Positions 1 to 10,628 of a stretch of 62,613 bases of DNA are shown here, piece by piece. Under the pieces are notes generated by a model. The model was given only the letters and a program-made list of their open reading frames with translations. It had not been told where the DNA came from and did not search any database. Numbering within the stretch: the stretch's first letter is position 1; the number at the start of each line of letters is the position of its first letter. Position numbers and translations under genes: made by a program. This stretch comes from Gonapodya prolifera JEL478 (lineage: Eukaryota > Monoblepharomycota > Monoblepharidomycetes > Monoblepharidales > Gonapodyaceae): the NCBI GenBank assembly GCA_001574975.1, contig KQ965825.1, forward strand, positions 1-62,613. The letters are read 5' to 3'.

Positions 1-69
1 CAATCGTGCACTAGTATTTCAGTGGTTCTTGCCCTCATTTGGGTCCGTTTCGGCATCTTGTTCTGTTTC

Positions 70-535
70 TCAGACCATCATGTACGACAGCCACCAACTC
101 TTCACAGCTGCAGTCAGTCGATACCACCCCAAGTTCGACTCCATGAGTGCTGCCCAGTTCCGAATGCTGCTCATGGATCCGATTTCGACTTCGGTGACAA
201 CTGAATGGGCATGTGTTCAGCCTCCATCTGCTTTCGTTCCGGAGAACCCGAAGATCGGTGGTGACTACCATGTGCTGTATGTCGTCAAGGATATCAGCAG
301 GGATATGACTGAGTCGACGAAGACGCGGATGCAAAGCTGGTTGAAGGGTCAGATGATTGCAGGAAGCTGGGGTGAGTCGCTGCTCCGTGAATTGTTTCTG
401 CGACACGAATGACTCAAGACAATTCCATAATAGCCACCCAGATGCTCCAACGAGGTCACAGCGGTGCTCCAGACGGTGCCGAACCGGTCTCGCAAGCCGA
501 GCTGCGATTATTGGGCATGTAACAGGATTCTGAGA
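70..535 (+). CDS. 3' end of a PB1-family tandem gene (copy 0, cut by window edge)
   Basis: Two exons are visible. The first starts after a TTTCTCAG acceptor and ends at a GTGAGT donor near 372. The second starts after CACCCAG near 442 and ends at TGA 533-535. The translated exon (…LLMDPISTSV…, …RMQSWLKGQM…) is a diverged match to the penultimate exon of the two long copies at 2650 and 7266, where the equivalents read LDPISS and MRVKQWLEGRMQKGGEW. The last exon gives a short Arg/Ser/Ala tail, unlike the long basic-Ser tails of the other copies, and it lacks their KKSMTELVS motif. The upstream part lies outside the window. Function is unknown; membership of the local family is the only firm statement. 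Confidence 0.55.
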
Positions 536-628
536 TGGTGGCTTTCGGAGACCTCATTAGGTTAATGTTTCTTCTGCTAGGAAGTTTTGTGTTCCTATGT
601 TGTTCATGTAGTGAGGGTTCGAATTTTT

Positions 629-870
629 TTTGTAATATTAGGAAATGTACCGAAGCAGCTCGAGACTGTCACCAAGCAATTCTGACAAACACCTTTTGGC
701 ATAGAAATGATTTCGATCAGTGTAATACCGCAAATATTCCCCGTGAATGTTGCCAAAGCTGTCTTAAGATTCACTGCTTCGAAGTGACAGAAACCAGAAG
801 TGAAACGCTTTTCATCAACTCGACTTTTACTCGCTATGTAACTACGGAAAGGGCGGTAACTGCGAAAGAC
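629..870 (+). repeat. Upstream repeat of the PB1-family cluster, unit A
   Basis: A block starting TGTAATATTAGGAAATG and ending in GGGCGGTAACT recurs in diverged form at 2307-2560 upstream of the next copy. It lies between family members and holds no convincing gene of its own, so it is best read as the duplicated 5' flank of the gene family. Confidence 0.55.
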
Positions 871-1492
871 ACCATTGTGGATGTGGTTGTGGTTACGTCA
901 GAAGTCTGCTCCAAACGGTGATTATCACTGCTCAGATTGTGCTGAACTCTTCCCAGCGAGTTTGGCTTTTTACTTTCCTCGATCTTGTGGACAGGAGGTG
1001 CGGGTAAACCGTAACATCCTGAAGTCAGTGCGAAGCATACACCGGTTTGAATGGGCCAAATTAATGGGAAAACATGCTTAAATGTTGCAAACATATAATC
1101 TGCGTAGCGACCAAAAAATGTGAAGCGTCTAGTCTGCGTGCGTGCGTTGAAATCCGTCCGATTTGATGCACGTTTTGTTCTACGTCTGTGCGTCCGGTGG
1201 TCCGCAGTGGTGAACCGGTTTACCCCCCATTTCTGAAGGCAGCCGGTGACAAGGAAGCAACTTCCAGTTACGATGATTTCGAGTAAAAGAAGAGCCTTGT
1301 CTGAGTCGTCCCAAGCTCGCTCATTCCGGAACATTCCGGCTTTACATAAACGCTCCCGGGATTTTGGCGAAAGCGACATCTATGTGGATCTTTTGCCCCT
1401 TCTGCAAATGTGCTTTTATGAGGGGGAAGTAGAAAGTTCGGTGACTTGTCACACCGGAGCTTTGCTGTCCGCGGACCCAAACTACAATCGTG

Positions 1493-1858
1493 ATGTCGAA
1501 CGCACCGAAACGTCTACGCGTGGAATACTGGGACCGCGTCAATCACATCTATGTGAAAGAGGGGCCGTACCCTCGCACGCTGGACGACTTCGTGGTACTT
1601 TTATGTTCAAAAGTGGAAGTCATCGAGAAAGCGATCTTTCAGTTCGTCCCGGCACTGAAATACCTCGATGGCAACACGAATGCGCTTATCAAGATGCAGG
1701 ACGATCGCGGCAGTCCAAGTAGGGCGAGGATCGTGCGAAAGAAATCCATGACGGAGTTGGTGTCGGCGTTCTTCTCGAGGGAGAATGCTGTGTGTGCTGG
1801 AGCAGAACGGCGTAGCGAGGATGCTGAAAGCGAGGGAGGAAGAAGGGGAAGGGGGTGA
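1493..1858 (+). pseudogene. Internally deleted PB1-family copy (copy 1)
   Basis: A single uninterrupted reading frame of about 121 residues starts at ATG 1493 (MSNAPKRLRVEYW). It runs through the first part of the PB1-like domain to the acidic motif KYLDGNTNALIKMQDD, and then joins directly to the C-terminal tail of the family (RKKSMTELVSAFFSRENAV) at about 1700-1722. In the intact copies these parts are about 2 kb and several exons apart. The deletion therefore removed the end of PB1, the Pro/Ser-rich linker, the central conserved exons and their introns while keeping an open frame. It may be a dead fragment or a short product made of PB1 plus tail. The sequence cannot decide, although the open frame makes expression possible. 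Confidence 0.65.
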
Positions 1859-2085
1859 GATAAATGAGGGGGCATCATTTGTTCTACTTACACGTAGACT
1901 TCTGTGAGGGTTTCCGCCTTGAACTTTTCTGTGCACGTAAAACCGGACGAGTACTTAGTGTTGGTGATAGAAGGTCTATGTGGAGTATTCCTACATAATT
2001 TTTTGATAAGTATAATACACATATGAATTGCGTGATTGGACAATCTGACTCCTTTATGTAAATTGTGACACCACTTTCATAGATA

Positions 2086-2310
2086 ACCAAATATCACAGG
2101 TATGGCTCCCGTATTCCGCTGATTTCCCCAGTGGTTATCTTTGATGGATCCACGGCCGGGTTGCAGGTCGTTTGTGAACCTTCGTCCTGCTCCGGTCTCT
2201 CCAACGACACACTCGTCAACGTGTTCGACCTCCTCCTCCCTGACGGCGTCCGCCCGTCCAAGAATCCTGTTGCGCCATTCGAAAAGTTGGCCAAGGTCAG
2301 CACTGTTTTG
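2086..2310. repeat. Diverged 3'-flank repeat of the PB1-family cluster
   Basis: The start of this stretch (ATATCACAGGTATGG at about 2088) matches ATATCACGGGTATGG at about 10538 downstream of the last copy, and similarity decays over about 60 nt. The rest of the stretch is open in one frame but I recognise no protein. It is most simply the duplicated 3' flank of the repeat unit. Confidence 0.35.
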
Positions 2311-2560
2311 TAATATTAGGAAATGCACCAAAGCATGGATAGATCGCTACAAAGCAAGGTCTGGCAAACCGCCCTGGTACCACAATTATTTGAGACTGAG
2401 TGAAAACCGCTTGGGACAGTGGAGTTACTTGTTAGAGTTGTCAAACCTGTTTTGGATGCACTGCTTGAAGTGATCGAAACCAGAAATAACATTCATTTCC
2501 CGAACTCCACTCTGATTTGCTACTGACAGAATGGGCGGTTACTTCGAAATATAATGATCG
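2307..2560 (+). repeat. Upstream repeat of the PB1-family cluster, unit B
   Basis: Diverged copy of 629-870 (shared TGTAATATTAGGAAATG and a shared GGGCGGT…CGAAA end). It lies about 90 nt upstream of the start codon of copy 2 and probably carries its promoter. Confidence 0.55.
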
Positions 2561-2649
2561 ATGTCGTGACCATTTTCGGGCACATTTGTGCAAATAAAAT
2601 CTCTCGTCCGACGGTGCCTCATTCCTGCCCACCTGGAGTTACCATCACA

Positions 2650-5347
2650 ATGTCTAACGGGCCAAAACGCCTACGCGTGGAATACTGGGATCGGGTCAAG
2701 CACATCTTGCTGAAGGAGGGGGCCTACCCGCGCACCCTGGACGACTTCGTTATGCTCTTGTGTTCAAAAGTGGAAGTCATCGAGAACGCGGTCGTCCAGT
2801 TCGTTCTGGTGCTGAAATACCTGGATGGTGATACAAACGCACTTATTGAGATGCAGGGCGACGAGGATTTGATGTCGATGTACCAATCGAGCGCAGAAAC
2901 GTGCGTTGTGTTTGTGGATTTGGAAGAGGCAAGTATCGGAATCTACCCCGAAAAAATCATATCTCCGGTCGACTGGAGTCCAGGTGCTCAGTTTCTTGAT
3001 GCCCGAGGCCTTGAAGACTTCCCCGGAGACGAATTGATGCTATCTCGTTGATCCGCCCAACTGACGTTCACAAATCTCTCCATCAGGTGAACCCTGCAAA
3101 TCAACATCGACTCTGGACAGTAGAGAAAATGGAACGCCTCCGAGCCAGGACGTTTTCCGCTCTCACCCCCCTTCCCGGATTCTACCCGGCAACATATGAG
3201 CAATGGGATCACATGTCAGGAGGACTTCCCTCTCAACATATACCGCCCGCTGCCGACAGAGCCCCCATTTTCAATGCTGGGTCGAGCTCGAATCTGGAAC
3301 AGCACGCTCCCTCCCCGGCCTCTTCAGGTTTGGGTGGAATGACCCCTCCAGCGGGACCAACTTCCTTACCGGCACATCGGCGAACAAACTCCGGCGGGTC
3401 CGCAATCACAACTGCCAGCTCTCTACGAGTGACAACAAGGCGTACTTCCACCTTCGATGGGACGGCTTTGGAGCCCCCCAATTTCCAACAACTCAACACA
3501 CCACCGTTGACTCCGACCGTGATGACTCAGCCACCACCCCGATCACATTCTCGGCAATTTATGTCGGCTCAGCACCCAAATCTCTGGGGAGGAGGTCCAG
3601 TGCACCTGTTTAATCAAGCCTTCGCGGCAGAGAGTGACTCTGAGTTTGAAAGGCCCTCGTCCTCGATGCAGACGACACACCCATCTCCACGAGGTGTCTT
3701 GAAAAACAAAAGCTCCCCGGCGTTTTTGCCCCGATCTTTATCAGGAGGGACAGCGACTAACAGCTCTGGGTCCACCGCCATCCAGAATCAAAGTCCTGTA
3801 TGTGGTGCAGCATTTTTGGCAGTGGCGTTGACAAAAACACTAAAGTTCCACGATAATGCAGCAGGACGACCAATCCACCTCCTCGGGCTCGCTTTCAAGG
3901 TCCACCTCCGCCCCGTCTTCGAGAAGTCGGGGCTCCTTGTACATGGCTGGTGTCACCAACTCAGGGTCTCGGTCTTCCCGCGGTACCACCGACACCAAAC
4001 AACTTCCGACAAGTCCTTCCGACGAAACACTTCAAAGATCGCCGTCTGTTTCGACCTCTGTTTCACGTTCTTCGTCTGAACTCCTCAGCGTGGTAGAAGC
4101 ACTCGACGGAAGAGGAACCATGAGGGCGTTCCCACTGATATGGAGGAACGGAGCACTCGAGTCCACGATAGAACTGATGGGAGTGATTGGAGAAGATGGC
4201 TGGGCGATGCAGAGAACGTGGGGATATAAGCAGGTACGCTATCTGTTTTACTTGCGTCTTGCGCAGTGCGTGTAAACAAGAGCCGGTGTTCTTCGCTACA
4301 GCTGAAGCCCGATGATTCGGAATGCACTGTGACCTATGTTCCGCGGTACAGCAGTGTTCGCCATGTTCGATCTCAAGGGCAACCATCCTTCTACACTTTC
4401 GTGAGCAGCGAAATGTTTTTGCTGTTCGACTTCTTATGAATTCTGAACCCGCAATTAAATTCATATGAACTTCATGCCCTCAGACCCTTCTCTTCTCCAC
4501 ATCACCTCTGTACCTCACCGCCCTCAGACGTCTCCCGCTCAAAATCGACCACCTGCTGTCGAATGACTTCCGCACTCAAATACTGGACCCAATATCCAGC
4601 TCCGTTACGGCGCCGCACGACCAACCATGGTCCCTAGGTACCGAGTGGGCTTACTTATCGCCTCCGCCCGACCTTGTGCCGGCTCATTCGAATGTGGGAC
4701 GGGACGAGAGACCGATCGAGTATGCAGGACTTCATGTCGTTAAACAGACGGGTGTCCCGCTAAGTGAGGCTTGTCTTATGAGAGTGAAGCAGTGGTTGGA
4801 GAGCAGAATGCAGAAGGGTGGAGAGTGGGGTCGTGAGTTTCCCTCCCAATGTGATTCAACATGATATTATCACCTCATCACCCCTTTCCATGCCGACCCG
4901 TCAGCTCCGGAAGCCGTGCGCAGCAACCGTTTCTCTTCACCGTCCCGCCCGGGATCCCGCTCCAGGTCTAGATCCCGCGCACCACCAACCAGCTCTTCCC
5001 GGCGAGATTCGCCTCGTGGAGGCGGCCGGGCCACGCCCCCACCTCTCAGCGCAACCGAGTCACGCCGTGGATCCGCTGGTCGTCTTGATTCTCCTGGGGG
5101 TAGCAGGCAGGGGTCCCCTAGTGGGTCTGGACGGGACGGGCCGCGCGATCGAGACGTCCCATCTCGCCAAGAGACGCGGGACCAGGCAAGGGGCGGAAGT
5201 CCTGGTGCGGCCAGAATGCGAAAGAAGTCCATGACGGAGTTGGTGTCGGCGTTTTTGTCGAGGGAGAATGCAGTGGGTGGTACCGTTGAAGGCATAGAGG
5301 ACGCTTCCGGCGGGCGTGGGGGAAGGGGTAGAGGGGGAGATAAATGA
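2650..5347 (+). CDS. PB1-domain protein of unknown function (copy 2, long form)
   Basis: I recognise only the N-terminal domain. Residues 1-93 look like a PB1 protein-interaction domain: basic N-terminus (KRLRVEYWDRV), then an OPCA-like acidic motif (KYLDGDTNALIEMQGDEDL). Exon 1 ends at 2928 before GCAAGT, a GC-type donor; the paralogue at 7266 has GTAAGT at the same site. The second exon starts at 3087 after CATCAG and encodes a Pro/Ser-rich linker. After an intron from about 3796 to 3861 comes a Ser/Arg-rich stretch leading into the conserved block VVEALDGRGTMRAFPLIW. Further exons give LKPDDSECTVTYVPRY and LLSNDFRTQILDPIS, with HVVKQTGVPLSEACLMRV near their end. The last exon is an Arg/Ser-rich tail ending in RKKSMTELVSAFLSREN and a Gly/Arg-rich end. 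The frame looks intact. A scaffold or adaptor role is an inference from PB1 only. Confidence 0.6.
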
Positions 5348-7265
5348 AAGAGGACGAGGTGTTTCTGTTATTTGTGTTGTTGGACTTCTGAGCTGACATG
5401 GAAGTTGTGAAAGTTTCGGTGTGAATCTTCGCCTGACTGGATCCAACCTTACATTTTATTTCCAACACCGAGTTATGGTGCGATGGTAACTACACTTATG
5501 TAGCGAGGTTAAAATCCAAAATAGTTGCAAAATGAGACTGTGTTCAGCGTTACCTTACATTGTTATCTAGTACAACGTCACCCCATGCCAATAAAAATTG
5601 CTTATTTGACCACCGGTCCGACTCGATCCTACATTCCAGATCACCATGCACATCAAGGTCACGTAGTACACGTCAGTACCATAACATAAGATTCGCGAAC
5701 AGAATTAAGGCTACACGAAGGATTCTTTTACGCTCCATCCTACTCAAAGGTTTTACATGTGTACTTAACCTTTACTGATTGTTACTTTCACTTCACTAAC
5801 CCTCCTTATTGAAGACTGGGGAGTGGTGTCCGCACTAGATCACTTACCTTTGCACCAGAAGTATTTCAGAGTAGACACCACCTGGAATAATGCTCGGCGG
5901 GAAAAAGGCAATACCTGTCGGACCACAACTTCATACAGGTGCGGTTTGAAAATACTGAGTGGAGACACCTTCGAGGGAACAACTCCTGACACCATTATAC
6001 CTTTTCGGGACACCAATCTACCATCTCTTTACACACAAAAAGAAGATACAAAATAGCTGAGAGAAACACCCATCCTGTGAAGAGGCTCCGCAGTAGGAGG
6101 TAGATTGTCCTCATCGTGGAGAGACAAAACCTGTTACACGCCACAAATACATCACCGGTACTGCTGTGGGGTAAGACATTTTGAGGATAGCTTTGATGTC
6201 ACTTGACTGGTTGATGTAGCACTCGCACGTCCACCTTGACGGTGCCAATGTGGAAGGCAAAGCACGGACCAAATGGAAAATCAAGGTAGGCGTCGCCTTT
6301 TAGTAGCTGCTGCACGCTAGTCTGCACGCGGAAAGAATTGTTGCGGGAGTGTGGTACCTCGTCTGGCACATCGCTGAAGGGTTATCGATCCTACAATTCG
6401 AAGACAAGTGCGGCAATTCATTGATCTGGCTCACTCTTCACGAATTGGAGGGAGCTCAAGTTCATTCGCTTCATTTCTGTTGTTGGTTAGCGCACCGAAA
6501 GCAGTCGGGCGGGAATGGGGACGCTTATGGGGCTGGTGGAAGTTCCCACGGGCGGAGACGACGCACGGATATTGTGTTTGTTGATGCTTTAGTTCGTGAA
6601 ATAATGAACCGTGGTTGCGAAGAAAAGCACATCGTGTTTCCTGTCGTGAATCCAACGGCAATTCGCATTTCCGAACGATTCCGATCTCGAGCCCCCTTGA
6701 AAAGCATCACGAACTGCGTTGTATTGCATGGCGGATGTCTCACCTTTTCGATGCTGGTTATGTAGCAAGCAAATCGTATCTTTGTGCGCGTGTCGGTAAT
6801 CCTAAGATATCGTGCCTCCCAACGTCGGGTTACTTTGAACCCGGTACATCGGAACGACTTTCTCCAAGTTGACCGCCCTATGATAAAGCGCCCCAATAGC
6901 GGCGGACACGTAATACGCCACTACGATGCTGGCTCTTGGCGGATCCATCGACGAGAATTATATTGGGTACATTTTCATCTGTACGTACATGCGGCGTTGC
7001 TTTTAAAAGGCGCTTCGGGACTTTGAACCGGAAACTTCAACATTCAACAAGCCACATCGACTCTGCTGGTCAGAAACCCACTATTTCGGCGGTACTCAAA
7101 TCGTTAGAAAATTGGTTGGGGTCGCCTGAAGTTTGGGAGACCACGGATTGTTGACCCTGCGGTCTGAGGTGTCTTGAGATCTAGATTTATCTTGAATGCT
7201 CCGCAGGATGCAAAAATCTCTTGTCCGTGCGAGCGCCGCTTTCTCAATCCTTAAGTGCAATTGCA
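5348..7265. other. Spacer between PB1-family copies 2 and 3, no gene recognised
   Basis: About 1.9 kb with only short, unrecognised reading frames. The last 100 nt must hold the promoter of copy 3. I see no tRNA and no transposon ends. Confidence 0.4.
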
Positions 7266-10250
7266 ATGCCCAACGGAATGAAGCGTCTGCGCGTGGAATA
7301 CTGGGACCGCGTGAAGAACATCTTGTTGAAGGAGGGGGCGCGCCCTCGGACCCTAGACGAGTTCGTGATGCTGTTGTGTTCAAAAGTGGACGTCATCGAG
7401 AGTGCGGTACTCCAGTTCGTTGTGACAATGAAGTACCTGGACTGTGATGCAAACGCACTTATCGAGATGCAGGACGACGGGGACTTGCTGTCGATGTACC
7501 GATCGAGCTCGGAAACTTGCGTTGTTTGCGTGGATTTGGAAGAGGTAAGTATCGGATTCTGCCCCGAAATTCATGTTTCCTGGGTTCCTGGATCGCCAAG
7601 GTCGTGGATAGATCCCTGGAAGCGAATCGTTACATCGTTCCGGCCCGCCAACTCACATAGCCAAATCTCTACATCAGGTAAACCCCGCAAATCGACATCG
7701 ACTTTGGACAGCAGAGAAATTGGAGAGCCTTCGACTAGCCAGACGGACGTTCTCCGCTCCAACCCCCGTTCCCGGGTTCTACCCACCGACACATGATAAT
7801 CGGGATCACGTGCCAGGAGGTGTTCCCACTCAGCAGAAACCACCCTCTGCCGACAGAATTCCAATTTCGAAATCCGGCTCGCGTGCGAGTCTGGAACAGC
7901 ATGCTCCCTCCCCACCCTCTGCAGCCTCGGGCGGAAGATCGCCTCCTATGGGTACAACTTCCTTATTCGCACATCGGCAAGCAAACTCCAGCGGGTCCGC
8001 AAACACAGCCGCAAGCTCCGTGCCAGTGATCACCACGAAGTCTACTTCAAACTTTGATGGACCTGCTTTCTGGTTCCCCGATTTCCAAGAACTCTCCATT
8101 CCACCTCTGACTCCGACCGCGACGTCTCACCCTCCACCCCGAGCATATTCTCTGCAATCAGGCTTGGCGGCGCAGACGCAGAACCCGAACTTTTGGGGAG
8201 GATGTCAAGTGCACCTTCTCGATCCTCCCTTCGCGTCAGAGAGTGACTCTGATCAGTTCGAGAGGACCTCGGTTTCAACGCACGTGACGCACCCACCTCC
8301 ACGGAGTGTCTTGAAAAAGAAAGGCTTCTCGGGGGTTTTATCTTTATCAAGAGGACCAGCTACCCACTGCTCCGGATCGGTCACCGCAACACAGGATCAG
8401 AGTCTTGTAAGTGACGAAGTGCTTACGCCAGCGCCATTGATATGAAGACTAAAGTTCCAGAATTCGACAGCACGACGACCATATCAACCCCTCGGGCACC
8501 CTTTCAAGGTCGACGTCAGCCCCGTCTTTCAGATGTTGCGGCTCCTCGCACACGGAAAGTGCTGGGGATCTCAACCGTTCATTCTCCCGATCGCCCCACG
8601 ACACCACCGACACGGTGCGACAACTTCCGTCCATCTCGCCGGCCTACGAAACTCTCCAAAGGCCGCCGTCTCGATCTTCTCGTGGCAACACCGACAAGCG
8701 ACAACGCCATCCAGTCCTTCCAACGAAGCTCTCCATGACACGCGTTCATTGTCCCGATGTTCTCGTGGCACCACCGACACGATACAACGTCCGTCCAGCC
8801 CTTCCTACGAAACTCACCAAAACCGCCATCTTTCTCGACCACGGCGTCATACTACACGGACACGCGGCAACTACCGCCGAATCCTCTCCACGAAACTTGT
8901 GAAGGATATGCATCTTTCCCGAGCACGGTGTTACGTATGTACGACGGACTTCTCAACGTAGTAGAAGCACTCGACGGAAGGGGCACCATGAGGACCTTTC
9001 CCCTGATATGGAGGAACGGAGCACTTGACCCCACTATGGAGCTGATGGGAGTGTTTGGGGAGGATCGGTGGGCGATGCAGAGGACGTGGGGATACAAGCA
9101 GGTACGTTACCAGTTTTGTTACGTCCAATCCGTGCCAACGAGCTCTGGTGTCCTTCACTGCAGTTGAAGCCCGATGGCTCGGAACTCACCGTCACCTATG
9201 TCCCGCGGTACAGAAGCGTTAGTCAAATTCGATCTCGCGCGCAACCGTCCTTGTACACCTTTGTAAGTACAAAAACTCGTAGCTCCAGTTTCAATTATGT
9301 TCATGCTAGATCCGTGAATTCGTGTGTGCGTTGCACTTCAGACCATTCTTTTCTCAACTCCAGCTCTCTACGCGGCCGCACTCAGAAATCTCCCGCTCAA
9401 AATCAACCATCTCCTCTCGAACAACTTTCGCGCTTACTTCCTCGACCCAATATCCAGTTACATCACGGCACCGCACGACCAACCGTGGGCCCAAGGTACC
9501 GAATGGGCTTACTTGTCTCCACCTCCCGACCTCGTTCCTGCTCATGCGACTATCATGAGCCACGACGGGAGGCAGATCGAATACGCTGGACTGCACGTTG
9601 TGAAGCAGACGGGCGTTCCGCTCAGCGAGGCGTGCCTTATGAGAGTCAAGCAATGGCTGGAGGGCAGGATGCAGAAGGGGGGAGAGTGGGCGTGTGAGTT
9701 TGCGTCGGAATGTTTTAGAACTCAAGACGTCCACCTCACCACCGGTACCCATACCAACCCATCAGCGCCCGAAGCCGTACGCTGTAACTACTTCTCTTCT
9801 CCATCGCGCCCGTTCTCCCGGTCCCGGTCCCGATCCCGGTCCAGATCCCGAGCGCCATCGGTCAACTCTTCCCGTCGAGACGCGTCTCCAAGTAAAGGCG
9901 GCCGCGCCACTCCACCACCTCCACCTCTCAGTGCGATTGAATTCCGTCACAAATCTGCTCCTGTTTGTCATCCCGGCTCTGTTGACGGTTCAATGCCGGT
10001 GCAGATATCCCCAAAATCCTCGGTTTGGGACGGTCCGCCACGCGATCTTCCAGACGTCATCTTACACAACGAGCAGGTGTACCAAGCAAAGGGCGGTGGC
10101 AGTCCCGGTGCGGCGAGGATCACGCGGAAGAAATCCATGACTGAACTGGTGTCGATATTTTTATCGAAGGTGGGCGGGATCGTGGAGGTGCCTGAGTATG
10201 GCTATGAGGCTGGCGGGAGTGGGGGAAGGGGTATGAAGGGAGACAAGTGA
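7266..10250 (+). CDS. PB1-domain protein of unknown function (copy 3, long form, possible frameshifts)
   Basis: Same plan as copy 2. Start ATG 7266 (MPNGMKRLRVEYW), PB1-like domain with OPCA-like motif KYLDCDANALIEMQDDGDL, and donor GAG|GTAAGT at about 7544. The acceptor CATCAG near 7678 leads into a long Pro/Ser linker (to about 8410). After another intron a Ser/Arg-rich tandem repeat follows (SRGNTDK, SRGTTDTIQ, SSPSNEALHD; unit about 84-90 nt). Next come VVEALDGRGTMRTFPLIW, LKPDGSELTVTYVPRY, LLSNNFRAYFLDPIS and the tail RKKSMTELVSIFLS. Inside the Ser/Arg repeat (about 8690-8940) the best alignment to copy 2 changes frame twice, each time by one base. Either introns are missed there or this copy is being disabled in its fast-evolving linker. 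Function unknown. Confidence 0.5.
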
Positions 10251-10628
10251 AGGCGGATGCGTCGATCTGATTATTGAGTTCTTTTTGCAATTTTATTTCT
10301 GTGTGTGGAGTTTGATGGTATTTTTAGATTGTGACCGTTGTGTATGGTCTCGTTTTTGTAGCAACTATGTCTTACAAGAATATCTTCCCAAGAGTCTTCT
10401 CTACTGATCGATTGGTGTTGGAAATAGAACGTCTCTTTTCAGTGTCGCTCATTAGGCTCGAGATCAGGGTCTCCTGTAACGTTAAACTGGACATTGATCT
10501 ACTCCTTTGCATTCCCACACCACTGTCATGCATACCCAGATATCACGGGTATGGGTCCTCCATGTCAGTTCACCAACAATCCATTGATATCATTCGACAC
10601 CAACGTCCCATCCCATCCAGTCTCGCCT

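Noticed and set aside
2131-2313. Open frame VIFDGSTAGLQVV…, first taken for a phospholipase or phosphatase fragment
   Set aside because: No catalytic motif, and the DNA aligns to the noncoding 3' flank of the PB1-family copy at about 10538.
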